Under the pieces are notes generated by a model. The model was not told the origin of the DNA and made no database searches. It saw only the letters and a list, made by a program, of their open reading frames with translations. Shown piece after piece: positions 25,595-32,672 of a stretch of DNA of 32,898 bases (the stretch's first letter is position 1; every line of letters starts with the position of its first letter). Where the stretch lies: assembly GCA_001804885.1 (NCBI GenBank), contig MHBM01000245.1, positions 1-32,898 on the forward strand, written 5' to 3'. Position numbers and translations under genes: made by a program. The DNA comes from Lentisphaerae bacterium RIFOXYA12_FULL_48_11 (GTDB lineage Bacteria > Verrucomicrobiota > Kiritimatiellia > UBA8416 > YA12-FULL-48-11).

Positions 25595-25635
25595 CATTGT
25601 TGAATTCTGCATATTGACTTCTGGATACTGTTTTT

Positions 25636-25839
25636 ATGATGATTCTTATAGTCAACGGAAAGGCGCATAAATACAGCGGAAAAGCCACGACGAAGGCTTT
25701 ACTCCAGTCAATGCGAATTGACTGCGAGCGTGTGGCTGTGATGGTCAACGACAAGGTCGTTAGCCGTAAAAAATATTCTTCTGCCAAACTCAAGCAGGGC
25801 GACAAGGTTGAAATTCTCACCTTTGCCGGTGGAGGGTGA
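25636..25839 (+). CDS. thiS: Sulfur carrier protein ThiS
   Basis: A 67-residue ubiquitin-like protein ending in FAGGG, so the C-terminal Gly-Gly needed for adenylation and thiocarboxylation is exposed with no processing. The N-terminus [15 protein letters not shown] and the middle [15 protein letters not shown] are typical of ThiS. It donates sulfur for the thiazole ring of thiamine, together with ThiG. It lies directly before thiG and thiH. The E1-like enzyme for its activation is encoded on the other strand about 2 kb away. It could also serve cysteine or homocysteine synthesis given the adjacent metY and cysK. No strong ribosome site is seen before the ATG. Confidence 0.9.
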   Translation: MMILIVNGKAHKYSGKATTKALLQSMRIDCERVAVMVNDKVVSRKKYSSAKLKQGDKVEILTFAGGG

Positions 25840-25912
25840 GCTTGGAGCCATGTCCTGCATTGGTGGTGAATTAATTGTTTACTCGCATCCCCAACCGTCT
25901 ATTATAGCCCGC

Positions 25913-26695
25913 ATGAAAGATGTAATAAAGTTGGGGAAGTTCGAATTTAAATCACGTCTGCTCGTGGGTACGGGCAAATTTTCTGATGTTGCCACAATGC
26001 TCAGTGCCGTCAAGGCAGCGGGAACACAGCTTGTGACTGTTGCGCTCCGCAGGTTCAATCGTGAACAGAAGTCCGATGATCTTTTGGGACCGCTTTTGAA
26101 ACTGAAAAGTATCAAGCTTATTCCCAATACGTCAGGTGCAATTAACGCAAAGGAAGCTGTTCGAGCTGCAATGTTGGGGCGGGAACTTTCGGGCAGTCAA
26201 TTTGTGAAGCTGGAGATCCATCCTAACCCGCATCACTTAATGCCGGACCCTATTGAAACCTATGGGGCTGCAAAAATTCTGGTTAAAGAAGGATTTATAG
26301 TGCTTCCTTACATGCCGGCTGATCCTGTGTTGGCGAAACGGCTTGAAGATATTGGTTGTGCGGCGGTTATGCCGCTGGGTTCTGCAATCGGAAGCGGGCA
26401 CGGGCTGGCAACGCGCGAGATGCTGAGACTCATCATAGAAAACAGCAATGTTCCTGTGATTGTCGATGCCGGGCTGCGTTCGCCATCGGAAGCTGCGGCA
26501 GCGATGGAAATAGGATGCGATGCTGTGCTTATCAACAGCGCCCTTGCTGCGGCGGAGAAACCGGCGGAAATGGCTGCTGCATTTGCGCTGGCTGTGCGTG
26601 CCGGACGTAAGGCGCGACTCGCAGGCCTGATGGAGAAAAGCGATGTTGCCGTGGCGTCCAGTCCATTGACGTCATTCCTGGCAGGAAAGAAATAA
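25913..26695 (+). CDS. thiG: Thiazole synthase ThiG
   Basis: A 260-residue TIM-barrel enzyme that joins 1-deoxyxylulose-5-phosphate, dehydroglycine and ThiS thiocarboxylate into thiazole phosphate. The start is taken at the ATG 25913 ([25 protein letters not shown]), where the family's N-terminus begins. Longer in-frame starts overlapping thiS (ATG 25850, or a non-ATG at 25808) would add a non-conserved extension. Conserved blocks are VALRRFN, KLEIHPN with the Schiff-base Lys, [13 protein letters not shown] and [30 protein letters not shown]. Family blocks are intact, and ALRRF replaces the more usual AVRRV. The gene lies between thiS and thiH. Confidence 0.93.
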   Translation: MKDVIKLGKFEFKSRLLVGTGKFSDVATMLSAVKAAGTQLVTVALRRFNREQKSDDLLGPLLKLKSIKLIPNTSGAINAKEAVRAAMLGRELSGSQFVKLEIHPNPHHLMPDPIETYGAAKILVKEGFIVLPYMPADPVLAKRLEDIGCAAVMPLGSAIGSGHGLATREMLRLIIENSNVPVIVDAGLRSPSEAAAAMEIGCDAVLINSALAAAEKPAEMAAAFALAVRAGRKARLAGLMEKSDVAVASSPLTSFLAGKK

Positions 26696-26758
26696 CAGGG
26701 GTCACACCACCAGGGAAACAAAGAAAAAATAGCACACCATTACCTTCGTGATCCGATA

Positions 26759-27943
26759 ATGAAAAAAAATAATCCAGAATGGCTTGGGCCGGATAAGTGG
26801 CTTCAGCTGAGCAACAATGCGGATGAGACCCGCGTGAAGGCTGCACTTTCGACTGTGTCGCCGGGCATAAAAGAATTTGCGGCATTGGTTTCTCCCGCTG
26901 CCGCTAATCTCGTTGAACAGCTTGCACAACGTGCGCAGGTTCTTACAAGGAAACATTTCGGTCGTACCATTTCACTTTACGTTCCATTGTATCTTTCCAA
27001 TTTCTGCAGCGGCGGTTGTGTCTACTGCGGTTTTTCATCTGATCGCAGACAGCCGCGCCGGAAACTGGGTACGGAAGAGTTAAAGGCTGAGATTTCAGCT
27101 CTGAAGCGGAAAGGATTTGAAGACGTTCTCCTGCTCACCGGTGAAAGGACTCCTGCGGCGGATTTTAATTACCTTGTTAAGAGTGTGAAAACAGCTGCGG
27201 AAGTGTTCCATAATGTTACCGTGGAAGCGTTTGCGATGACATCTGAAGAATATGAAAAGCTTGCCGGGGCCGGTTGCACGGGGATTACCATTTACCAGGA
27301 GACATATGACCGGAAACTTTATTCAAAATTGCATCGCTGGGGTGAGAAGCGCAATTATGATTTCCGGCTTGAGGCGCCAGCCCGTGCATTACAGGCCGGC
27401 ATGCGGAATGTCGGAATCGGAGTGCTGCTTGGGCTGCATGATCCGAGATCGGATGCGATCTGTCTTTTCCAGCATGTAGTGCAGTTGAGAAAGAAGTTCT
27501 GGAAGGCAGGTGTGCTTGTTTCTTTTCCGAGGATCTGTGCCCAGTACGGTGATTTCAAACCCGGGTATGAAGTTGACGACAGGCTGCTGGCCCAGTTCAT
27601 ATTTGCGTTTCGCATCTGCTTTCCTGACATGCCTCTTGTTCTTTCAACCCGTGAGCGGGCTGAGTTCCGTGATGGGATTGCCGGAATCGGTGTTTCAAGG
27701 ATGAGTGCTGCCAGCAGGACTACGGTTGGCGGATATTATCACGAGGCCCGTCTTCGCAAGGATGCTACGCCGGGGCATGCCGGTCTTCGCAAGGAAGTTA
27801 CAGCTCGGTCTGCAGGTAACTTGGAGAAGGGGCAGTTTGATGTCAATGATACGCGGGATGCAAAGACGTTCTGTTCTGCCATGAGAAGGCGGGGATTGGA
27901 GCCGGTCTTTAAGAACTGGGAGTCAGTCTTCCGCGGCAGATAA
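26759..27943 (+). CDS. thiH: 2-iminoacetate synthase ThiH (radical SAM)
   Basis: A 394-residue radical SAM enzyme that cleaves tyrosine to dehydroglycine for ThiG. The cluster motif C-x3-C-x2-C is CSGGCVYCGF (near residue 84). LLTGERTPAADFNYL and GCTGITIYQETYDRKLY are family blocks, and GVGVLLGL-like sequence reads here as GIGVLLGLHDPRSD. The C-terminal domain carries SAASRTTVGGYYHEA, then an unusual insert LRKDATPGHAG/LRKEVTARSAG (residues 332-353), before QFDVNDTRDAKTF. The insert is two diverged 33-base units and is longer than I expect for this protein. It may be harmless or reduce activity. Gap to thiG is 63 bases. Confidence 0.92.
   Translation: MKKNNPEWLGPDKWLQLSNNADETRVKAALSTVSPGIKEFAALVSPAAANLVEQLAQRAQVLTRKHFGRTISLYVPLYLSNFCSGGCVYCGFSSDRRQPRRKLGTEELKAEISALKRKGFEDVLLLTGERTPAADFNYLVKSVKTAAEVFHNVTVEAFAMTSEEYEKLAGAGCTGITIYQETYDRKLYSKLHRWGEKRNYDFRLEAPARALQAGMRNVGIGVLLGLHDPRSDAICLFQHVVQLRKKFWKAGVLVSFPRICAQYGDFKPGYEVDDRLLAQFIFAFRICFPDMPLVLSTRERAEFRDGIAGIGVSRMSAASRTTVGGYYHEARLRKDATPGHAGLRKEVTARSAGNLEKGQFDVNDTRDAKTFCSAMRRRGLEPVFKNWESVFRGR
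27752..27817 (+). repeat. Two tandem 33-base units inside thiH
   Basis: Units 27752-27784 and 27785-27817 both begin CTTCGCAAGGA and encode LRKDATPGHAG and LRKEVTARSAG. They sit in frame in the C-terminal part of thiH, where the family normally passes straight from GGY to QF. The first half of unit 1 (CTTCGCAAGGATGCTACGCC) resembles the CTTCGCC words of the intergenic repeats at 21570 and 30364. Confidence 0.6.
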
Positions 27944-28024
27944 TATATCATCTCCTGCAGTCTGCGTAATCGACGGAATCTGCGGATATTTCTTTATCCT
28001 TTTGCTGTAATTTGCCGCGTTATG

Positions 28025-28053
28025 TTAAGAGCCTTCTCATGGAAGGCTCTTAA
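28025..28053. terminator. Bidirectional terminator hairpin between thiH and the cupin gene
   Basis: TTAAGAGCCTTC (28025-28036) and GAAGGCTCTTAA (28042-28053) form a perfect 12-base stem with a 5-base loop. It lies between two convergent genes and overlaps the stop codon of the cupin gene. AT ends on both sides fit a hairpin that ends transcription from both directions, though no long T-run follows. Confidence 0.7.
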
Positions 28054-28565
28054 TCGCGTATTTTGGGATGAGTCAGTTTCTCAATGATTGATTTTTCGCG
28101 TGGGCACAGGCGGAGCAATTTATTCCTGTCTGCCAGCTCAAAATCGGCGAAATCGAAACCAGGCGAAACCGTACAACCGACAAGGGTGAATCCTTTTTCA
28201 TCTTTAACAGTCGCGCCAAACCAGTGATTTCTTTTTATCACACACTGGAAAACCTGCCCCTTGTCGGGGTAGGGGCCAAGATTGATTTCTGAATATTTTC
28301 CTGTCGGGTTTATGATATGTATATATAGACCGCTTCCGGCGTAGAAATGCCATACTTCATCCGATTTGATCCTGTGAAACGTGGAAGCGTGCTTTCCTTT
28401 GAGGAGAAAATAAATCGCCGTGGAAAATGATCTTTTACCGGTAAATCGTTTCGGTAACCGGGAGTTTATTTGTTCATCAGAACGATATGTTTCTCGATAA
28501 TAGCCGCCCTCAGGATGTGATTTCAGTACCAGTTTTCTAATCCAGTATTCAGCGGATTGCAGCAT
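28050..28565 (-). CDS. DUF985 cupin-family protein
   Basis: A 171-residue cytoplasmic protein of the Cupin_5/DUF985 family. It opens with AEYWIRKLVLKSHPEGGYYRETYRS, the family's signature. It continues with STAIYFLLKGKHASTFHRIKSDEVWHFYAGSG, a cupin metal-site-like stretch, and FTLVGCTVSPGFDFADFELA near the end. The family fold is known, but its reaction is not, so no substrate is proposed. It lies 11 bases after the SGNH hydrolase gene on the same strand and is likely co-transcribed. Its end overlaps a terminator hairpin. Length is normal for the family. Confidence 0.85.
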   Translation of the reverse strand: MLQSAEYWIRKLVLKSHPEGGYYRETYRSDEQINSRLPKRFTGKRSFSTAIYFLLKGKHASTFHRIKSDEVWHFYAGSGLYIHIINPTGKYSEINLGPYPDKGQVFQCVIKRNHWFGATVKDEKGFTLVGCTVSPGFDFADFELADRNKLLRLCPREKSIIEKLTHPKIRD

Positions 28566-28576
28566 TGGATTTACAG

Positions 28577-29746
28577 CTATGTTTTAGGTTTGAGTTGAGC
28601 GAGTTTTTCGTTATCAACCAGTTTTTGGATAATGGGCTTGAGATATTGAAGCATATGAGCTGCCTTTATGGCCTCGCCCTTCTCGTTTACATGACAGAAA
28701 TCAAAAAAGTGGGAGCCAGGAATGGCTTCTGCAGATAACTTTGCGTTTATCACGTTGTGTTTTGCTGCTATTTCTTCAATTACCGAAAGATTCTTTTTGA
28801 ACGCCAGGACCATCGGATCGTAATATGGACCATACTCTCTCATTTTCCTGAAAACATCTTCCGGTGCCCAGACAAATGGGAAGAGGACCGGTTGGGCACC
28901 ATCCTGGATTATTGTACGAACAAGCAGGTCGAGGTTGCGGCGGAAGCCTTCAGGTTCGTTCTTCTGGGTGTTCTTTAAGCAATCCGCAGGTTTCAATTTC
29001 TCGATTCCAAGCCTTCCAATCTGGGCGTTCAGGTCGATGTCTTGCAGCCACCAGGCGTATACGCATTTGACCAAGTTGAATCGCAGCCAGGCTGTTTCTA
29101 GCGGGCGTGGTACAAGGGCCGTATTTCTCCATCCCTTTGTATAATGTGTGTATTCCGGATGGTAGTTCGGGAAGAGCAGTGCTGTGGCGTCGTTTCCGCC
29201 GGTATGAAGAATCACTATGTGTGATTTAAGGTAGCGGTTGCGGAATATGTAATGGGCCAGAAGATCTGCGCTGTTACCACCGTTCAGTCCGGCGTTGATT
29301 ACATCGACTTTGATGCCTGTTTCCTTTTCAATAAGTTCTTCCAATTTGATTGGCCAAGTTTCCCTGGGGTCAGATACATAAGGGAAGGAGACCGTTGTTG
29401 AACCTCCGATGCATAGGATACGCAGAACTCCGGGTTCAGGTGCGGATGGCACTTCATCATTTCTGTGGCCCAGAGAATTGAACTGGACGTTACTCAAAGC
29501 TTCGTAACCTGATCTGTGTGTATAATAGAGGTAAGGATGTTGTGAATAATAACCGGATTGTACCACTCTTTCTTCGTCTATCATGCTGGCCACTGCTCTT
29601 CTGCCGTTTGCGGGGAATTTACGATAAACCCGTCCCGCAGTTATTTCTGCAAGTATCAGCAAGATAAAGCACAGGATAAAAATGAATGTGCCGAAAAACA
29701 GGCGCATTCCCCGGCGTACTGGTTTGTTTGTTATTTCAGTTTCCAT
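28577..29746 (-). CDS. Membrane-anchored SGNH/GDSL hydrolase
   Basis: A 389-residue protein counted from the ATG at 29746. In-frame starts up to 29869 would add 41 residues with no signal character. A basic PVRRGMR is followed by a hydrophobic segment (about residues 14-35), so it is exported and anchored. SGNH blocks appear in order: LCIGGSTTVSFPY with the nucleophile Ser near 116, NAGLNGGNSADLL (Gly block), ILHTGGNDA (Asn block) and DFCHVNEKGEAIKAAHM with the D-x-x-H pair near the end. Such enzymes remove or transfer acyl groups from glycans or lipids. A role in modifying surface polysaccharide is possible but not shown. It is co-oriented with the cupin gene. Confidence 0.85.
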   Translation of the reverse strand: METEITNKPVRRGMRLFFGTFIFILCFILLILAEITAGRVYRKFPANGRRAVASMIDEERVVQSGYYSQHPYLYYTHRSGYEALSNVQFNSLGHRNDEVPSAPEPGVLRILCIGGSTTVSFPYVSDPRETWPIKLEELIEKETGIKVDVINAGLNGGNSADLLAHYIFRNRYLKSHIVILHTGGNDATALLFPNYHPEYTHYTKGWRNTALVPRPLETAWLRFNLVKCVYAWWLQDIDLNAQIGRLGIEKLKPADCLKNTQKNEPEGFRRNLDLLVRTIIQDGAQPVLFPFVWAPEDVFRKMREYGPYYDPMVLAFKKNLSVIEEIAAKHNVINAKLSAEAIPGSHFFDFCHVNEKGEAIKAAHMLQYLKPIIQKLVDNEKLAQLKPKT

Positions 29747-30288
29747 GAAGGTAGTTTCTCCAGAAATCGGGTGGAGCGTACCTGATGTCGGGATGAATAG
29801 TAAATCCTTATTTACATGATTAGAGCGGTTGAAGAATACTGTATACAGCATTGTGGAGAAAGAGATCAAATAGCAGGGGAATAAAAAAGGAAAGCCAATC
29901 TGCCGTATATCAGGTAAATGCAGTACTCTCCGTTATCCCATAGGGCGTTGAGTGTTTGCATCCAGTTATTCCTGCTTATGACGAACAGCCCAGCCTTCCT
30001 TAATTTCAGTTCAGAGAGAATTATAAAAAAATATTTCCAGGATTCAATTTATGGGTTGTAAAGTATTCGTTAAGAAATTGTGGAAATATCTGGAATGTGT
30101 CCGTTGAGGTTAAGTTTGATATTATGATGTAGGTAAGATCTCAATACTTGGTTTTGGCAATTTAGGGAATATTAACAGGATAACCACGATATCCAGAATC
30201 GTGTAACCTGTAGTCATGTCTAACTGTTCTTTTCTGGTTAATGTGTAGATTTTTTCTTCAAGGTAATATATTGTATTTTCGAATTTAC
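29747..30288. other. Intergenic region without clear gene
   Basis: About 540 bases lie between the SGNH gene start and tRNA-Arg. A + frame with no recognisable content and an open minus-strand frame (29866-30049, 60 codons) are present. The minus-strand frame includes FVISRNNWMQTLNAL and IYLIYGRLAFLF; it has only one internal ATG and no family I recognise, so it may be a decayed gene. The part nearest the tRNA is AT-rich and probably holds the tRNA promoter, but I could not define its boxes. Confidence 0.4.
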
Positions 30289-30365
30289 GCGCTCGTAGCT
30301 CAATTGGATAGAGCGTCAGCCTCCGAAGCTGAAGGTTGTGGGTTCAATCCCCGCCGGGCGCACCA
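30289..30365 (+). tRNA. tRNA-Arg (anticodon CCG)
   Basis: A 77-base tRNA with encoded CCA at 30363-30365. The acceptor stem GCGCTCG (30289-30295) pairs with CGGGCGC (30355-30361). The D arm is GCTC...GAGC. The anticodon stem TCAGC/GCTGA encloses loop CTCCGAA, which gives anticodon CCG for codon CGG. The T arm GTGGG TTCAATC CCCGC is standard. The repeat block begins at its CCA. Confidence 0.95.
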
Positions 30366-30445
30366 GTCTTCGTTTCTCGCTATGCTCGAAACTACGCCTG
30401 GGCACGCTCTCTACAAAGCGAGAAATGAAGACTGCCACGGCGTAG
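30364..30445. repeat. Interlocked inverted repeats abutting tRNA-Arg
   Basis: An 18-base arm (30364-30381) pairs with 30417-30434, with one mismatch. A second pair, CTACGCC (30392-30398) and GGCGTAG (30439-30445), interlocks with it in order A-B-A'-B', the topology of a pseudoknot. The first arm begins in the tRNA CCA. The block precedes the GIY-YIG gene by 74 bases and has no reading frame of its own. Confidence 0.6.
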
Positions 30446-30519
30446 CAATGGGGCAAACAGGGGCGAAGCCGGGCGTTTTGATTATTGCATCAACTGTTTT
30501 GAGTTGCCAAAATATCTCA

Positions 30520-30771
30520 ATGAAACAACAATTACACTATGTCTATATCCTTAAAAGTGAAGAGCATCCTGACAGGCATTACACTGGATTTACGGATGAT
30601 CTCAAAGAGCGTTTAGAATCTCATAATGCCGGGCATTGTCCTCATACGTCCAAATATCTGCCATGGCACCTGATGACATATTTCGCTTTTGATGACAGGC
30701 AAAAGGCATTGGATTTCGAACGTTATCTCAAGACCCATTCGGGCCGAGCCTTTTCGAAAAAACACTTCTAA
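30520..30771 (+). CDS. GIY-YIG nuclease-domain protein
   Basis: An 83-residue single-domain protein of the small GIY-YIG (UPF0213-like) group. It starts MKQQLHYVYILKSEEHPD, where YVYIL is the GIY-type strand, and HYTGFTDDLKERLESHNAG supplies the YIG motif (as YTG) and the conserved Arg. HTSKYLPWHLMTYFAFDDRQKALDFERYLKTHSGRAF gives the catalytic Glu in FERYLK. The frame is open further upstream through the tRNA, but the ATG at 30520 fits the domain start. Biochemical role is unknown for this group; nuclease activity is expected from the fold. It lies 154 bases after tRNA-Arg, with the structured repeat between. Confidence 0.88.
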   Translation: MKQQLHYVYILKSEEHPDRHYTGFTDDLKERLESHNAGHCPHTSKYLPWHLMTYFAFDDRQKALDFERYLKTHSGRAFSKKHF

Positions 30772-30975
30772 CAATCCTACCAAATCTGGACAACAACCCT
30801 CCCAAAAATGGTGATTTAGAGGATTATTAGGGTTTTTGAGGGACCGGATGATAGCCCGGACGATAAATGAGAAGGTATTTATAAAAACCAACTACGCCAG
30901 ACGACAGCATCTTCCGCTACAGCATCTTACGACAACCTCAGAACCACGAAGGGGAATTTGGAATTGGTTACGAGG

Positions 30976-31245
30976 TTATAAGACATCTTCCTTCAACAGC
31001 CTGCCAATGTTGCCAACTGTCACTTCAGCATCTTTTCCACAGGCGGAGATTGCAACAGGATCACCATGTTCCATACCAATTGATAGCAGTTCAAGTATTT
31101 TGTGGGCTGAGTATACGCTGCCCTTACACTCGATAGTAACATGTGAATCGCTGGCGTTGGCTGTTTTTGTAATCAATGCGGAATTTGTCACTCTTAGTCC
31201 GCTTGGAATCAGACATATCAGTTTTTGTGCTATGTACTTAATCAT
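30976..31245 (-). CDS. HPr-like protein lacking both phosphorylation residues
   Basis: An 89-residue protein that aligns without gaps to HPr of the phosphotransferase system over about 58 residues (SGLRVTNSALITKTANASD onwards). The hydrophobic pattern and the ISACGKDAE end match HPr's ISASGAD. HPr has His15 in GIHARPA; this protein has Arg (R18). Ser46 in HPr is replaced by Lys (K49 in SAHKILELLSIG). It therefore cannot carry either known phosphate. The strong AAAGGAGATGAT before the ATG shows it is well translated. No PTS gene is in the window. It may be a regulator built on the HPr fold, loosely like Crh, though Crh keeps Ser46. Partner and role are unknown. Confidence 0.75.
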   Translation of the reverse strand: MIKYIAQKLICLIPSGLRVTNSALITKTANASDSHVTIECKGSVYSAHKILELLSIGMEHGDPVAISACGKDAEVTVGNIGRLLKEDVL

Positions 31246-31456
31246 TTATCATCTCCTTTTTGATAATATTTCAATGCAGTAATCATCCCATGGCAATGTT
31301 ATGGATTGTTAAAGTGTTGTTTTTACATGGAGGCACACTATGTAACGGGACAAGTTCTGGCTATAAGGTGTAACCCTACCGTTATACGGGCAAGTTAATA
31401 GCAATTCTCTTCGGGCATTCTAACGGCACTTGAGTTTGGTTAGAGGGCGGGGTAAA

Positions 31457-31696
31457 ATGCTTGAAATGAAATATGCTTACATTGCCGTTCTATGTTGCCT
31501 GTTTTTTACTGGTTGTTCTGCATGTTCGGTAGGTTGGCTTTCTCATCCTCAAAGTGGATATCCAGTAAACGATAACGATATGTATTTGAATGCACCTGAT
31601 AGAAAAATGCAGACAGAACAGCCAAGTAGTGTAAAGACCAACAACACCACTGAAATAACAGTCTGGATATGGCAAAAAGAGTTCTGGACTAAATAG
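31457..31696 (+). CDS. Small predicted lipoprotein
   Basis: A 79-residue protein counted from the ATG at 31457, preceded by GGGCGGGG. The N-terminus MLEMKYAYIAVLCCLFFTGC has a hydrophobic core ending in FTGC, a fair lipobox, so C20 would be lipid-modified and the protein anchored at the envelope. The remaining 60 residues are polar (VNDNDMYLNAPDRKMQTEQ) and end in WIWQKEFWTK. I do not recognise a family. It lies alone between an HPr-like gene and the SY-repeat gene, which point away from it and towards it respectively. Real but of unknown function. Confidence 0.5.
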   Translation: MLEMKYAYIAVLCCLFFTGCSACSVGWLSHPQSGYPVNDNDMYLNAPDRKMQTEQPSSVKTNNTTEITVWIWQKEFWTK

Positions 31697-31751
31697 TTTT
31701 TAATATCGACAGTTTAAATGCCGTTCCAGGTAGGTGATAATCTAAAGCTTG

Positions 31752-32672
31752 TTATCTATGCTTAATCCGGGGTTCAGCTCTTCCAAATATGTTCGGTTTA
31801 CCAGTTACTGTTCTGCAAATATCCTGTTCGTATTTGTCTTTGATGATTGTTTCGGTTTTTCCAAAAAAAACGGGCTTGCTTGTTGTATCTTTCCTTGTTG
31901 TTCGCCCGTGTTGATCCTTGATCTCCGTCTTTGTTTTTCCAAAGACACTGGACTTATGAGTAATTGCCTTGTATGGAGCAGGTGATGGGGTAATCGAAGG
32001 TTGGTAAGATGCTGGAACCACGCTATACGAACCTATTGAGGGCTGATAAGAACCTGGCGTTTGGCTGTATGAACCTATGGCTGGCTGATAAGAGGCTGGA
32101 GTAATGCTATATGAACCTATTGCGGGTTGGTAAGAGGCAGGGGTTTGACTATAGGACACAATTGCAGATTGATACGACGCTATAGGTTGACTGTATGAAG
32201 CGATTGGGGACTGATAAGAAACTACGGGCTGGCTATATGGTGCAATTTTGGGTTGGTAAGAGGCTGGCGTAACACTGTAAGAGCCTATTTCTGTCTGGTA
32301 AGATCCTATGGGTTGACTATATGACCCTATTGGAGATTGGTAAGAAGCAGGCGTGGTGCTGTAAGGCGTGATTACAGAGCGATGTTTTTCTGATTCGATA
32401 GTCTGTTGTGACATTGCTTCCCTATGTTCTTGTGCTTTTTGAGGGCAGTAATTGAAACGTTTTTTAAGATGTTCGGGCAAATCCTGCAAACGAATACCGG
32501 CACCTGCTGTTTTTGAATCTCGCGTGTAGATAATGAAAAGATGAGTTGGATTTACATTTATCACTTGAGCATTGTCATAAACGCTGCCTGAATTATCTGT
32601 AATGATTTCAGAACGGCATAGTATGGGAAGGGTGCATGTTAAGCAAAGAATGATTATTCGGACTGCTTGCAT
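31752..32672 (-). CDS. Secreted Ser-Tyr repeat protein
   Basis: A 306-residue exported protein in three parts. Residues 1-20 (MQAVRIIILCLTCTLPILC) are a signal peptide. Residues 22-90 form a small module (TDNSGSVYDNAQVINVNPTH to LPEHLKKRFNYCPQKA), a type I associate with verrucomicrobial secreted proteins. Residues 99-224 are nine 14-residue repeats of the form xxIGSYSxTPASYQ, each two 7-residue halves with Ser-Tyr. Residues 240-306 hold two and a half 26-residue repeats with FGKTxTxIKD. An AGAAGGAG ribosome site precedes the ATG. I do not recognise a function. The low-complexity region is probably extended and could be structural or cell-surface; no enzyme motif is seen. Confidence 0.75.
   Translation of the reverse strand: MQAVRIIILCLTCTLPILCRSEIITDNSGSVYDNAQVINVNPTHLFIIYTRDSKTAGAGIRLQDLPEHLKKRFNYCPQKAQEHREAMSQQTIESEKHRSVITPYSTTPASYQSPIGSYSQPIGSYQTEIGSYSVTPASYQPKIAPYSQPVVSYQSPIASYSQPIASYQSAIVSYSQTPASYQPAIGSYSITPASYQPAIGSYSQTPGSYQPSIGSYSVVPASYQPSITPSPAPYKAITHKSSVFGKTKTEIKDQHGRTTRKDTTSKPVFFGKTETIIKDKYEQDICRTVTGKPNIFGRAEPRIKHR
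32001..32378 (-). repeat. Nine 42-base tandem repeats
   Basis: The coding strand holds nine contiguous 42-base units encoding 14 residues each, diverged from one another by substitutions but never by length. Each unit splits into two related 21-base halves. There is no spacer, and the reading frame is kept throughout, so this is a protein repeat and not a CRISPR array. Confidence 0.85.

Noticed and set aside
25495-25635. Thiamine (TPP) riboswitch before thiS
   Set aside because: None of the conserved THI-element blocks is present; the gap holds a degenerate inverted repeat instead.
30241-30519. GIY-YIG gene starting upstream of or within tRNA-Arg
   Set aside because: The frame is open by chance through the tRNA and repeat; the domain begins at the ATG at 30520.
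30836-31282. Plus-strand open frame of 148 codons opposite the HPr-like gene
   Set aside because: It is the shadow of the HPr-like gene, which has a strong ribosome site and an ungapped family match; the plus-strand product has no recognisable features.
31418-31444. attC-like dyad (TCTAAC/GTTAGA) near the lipoprotein gene
   Set aside because: Core boxes deviate at the outer positions and the span is far shorter than an integron attC site.
32001-32378. Regular 42-base repeats as a CRISPR array
   Set aside because: The units are contiguous, diverged and translated in frame, with no unique spacers and no cas genes.
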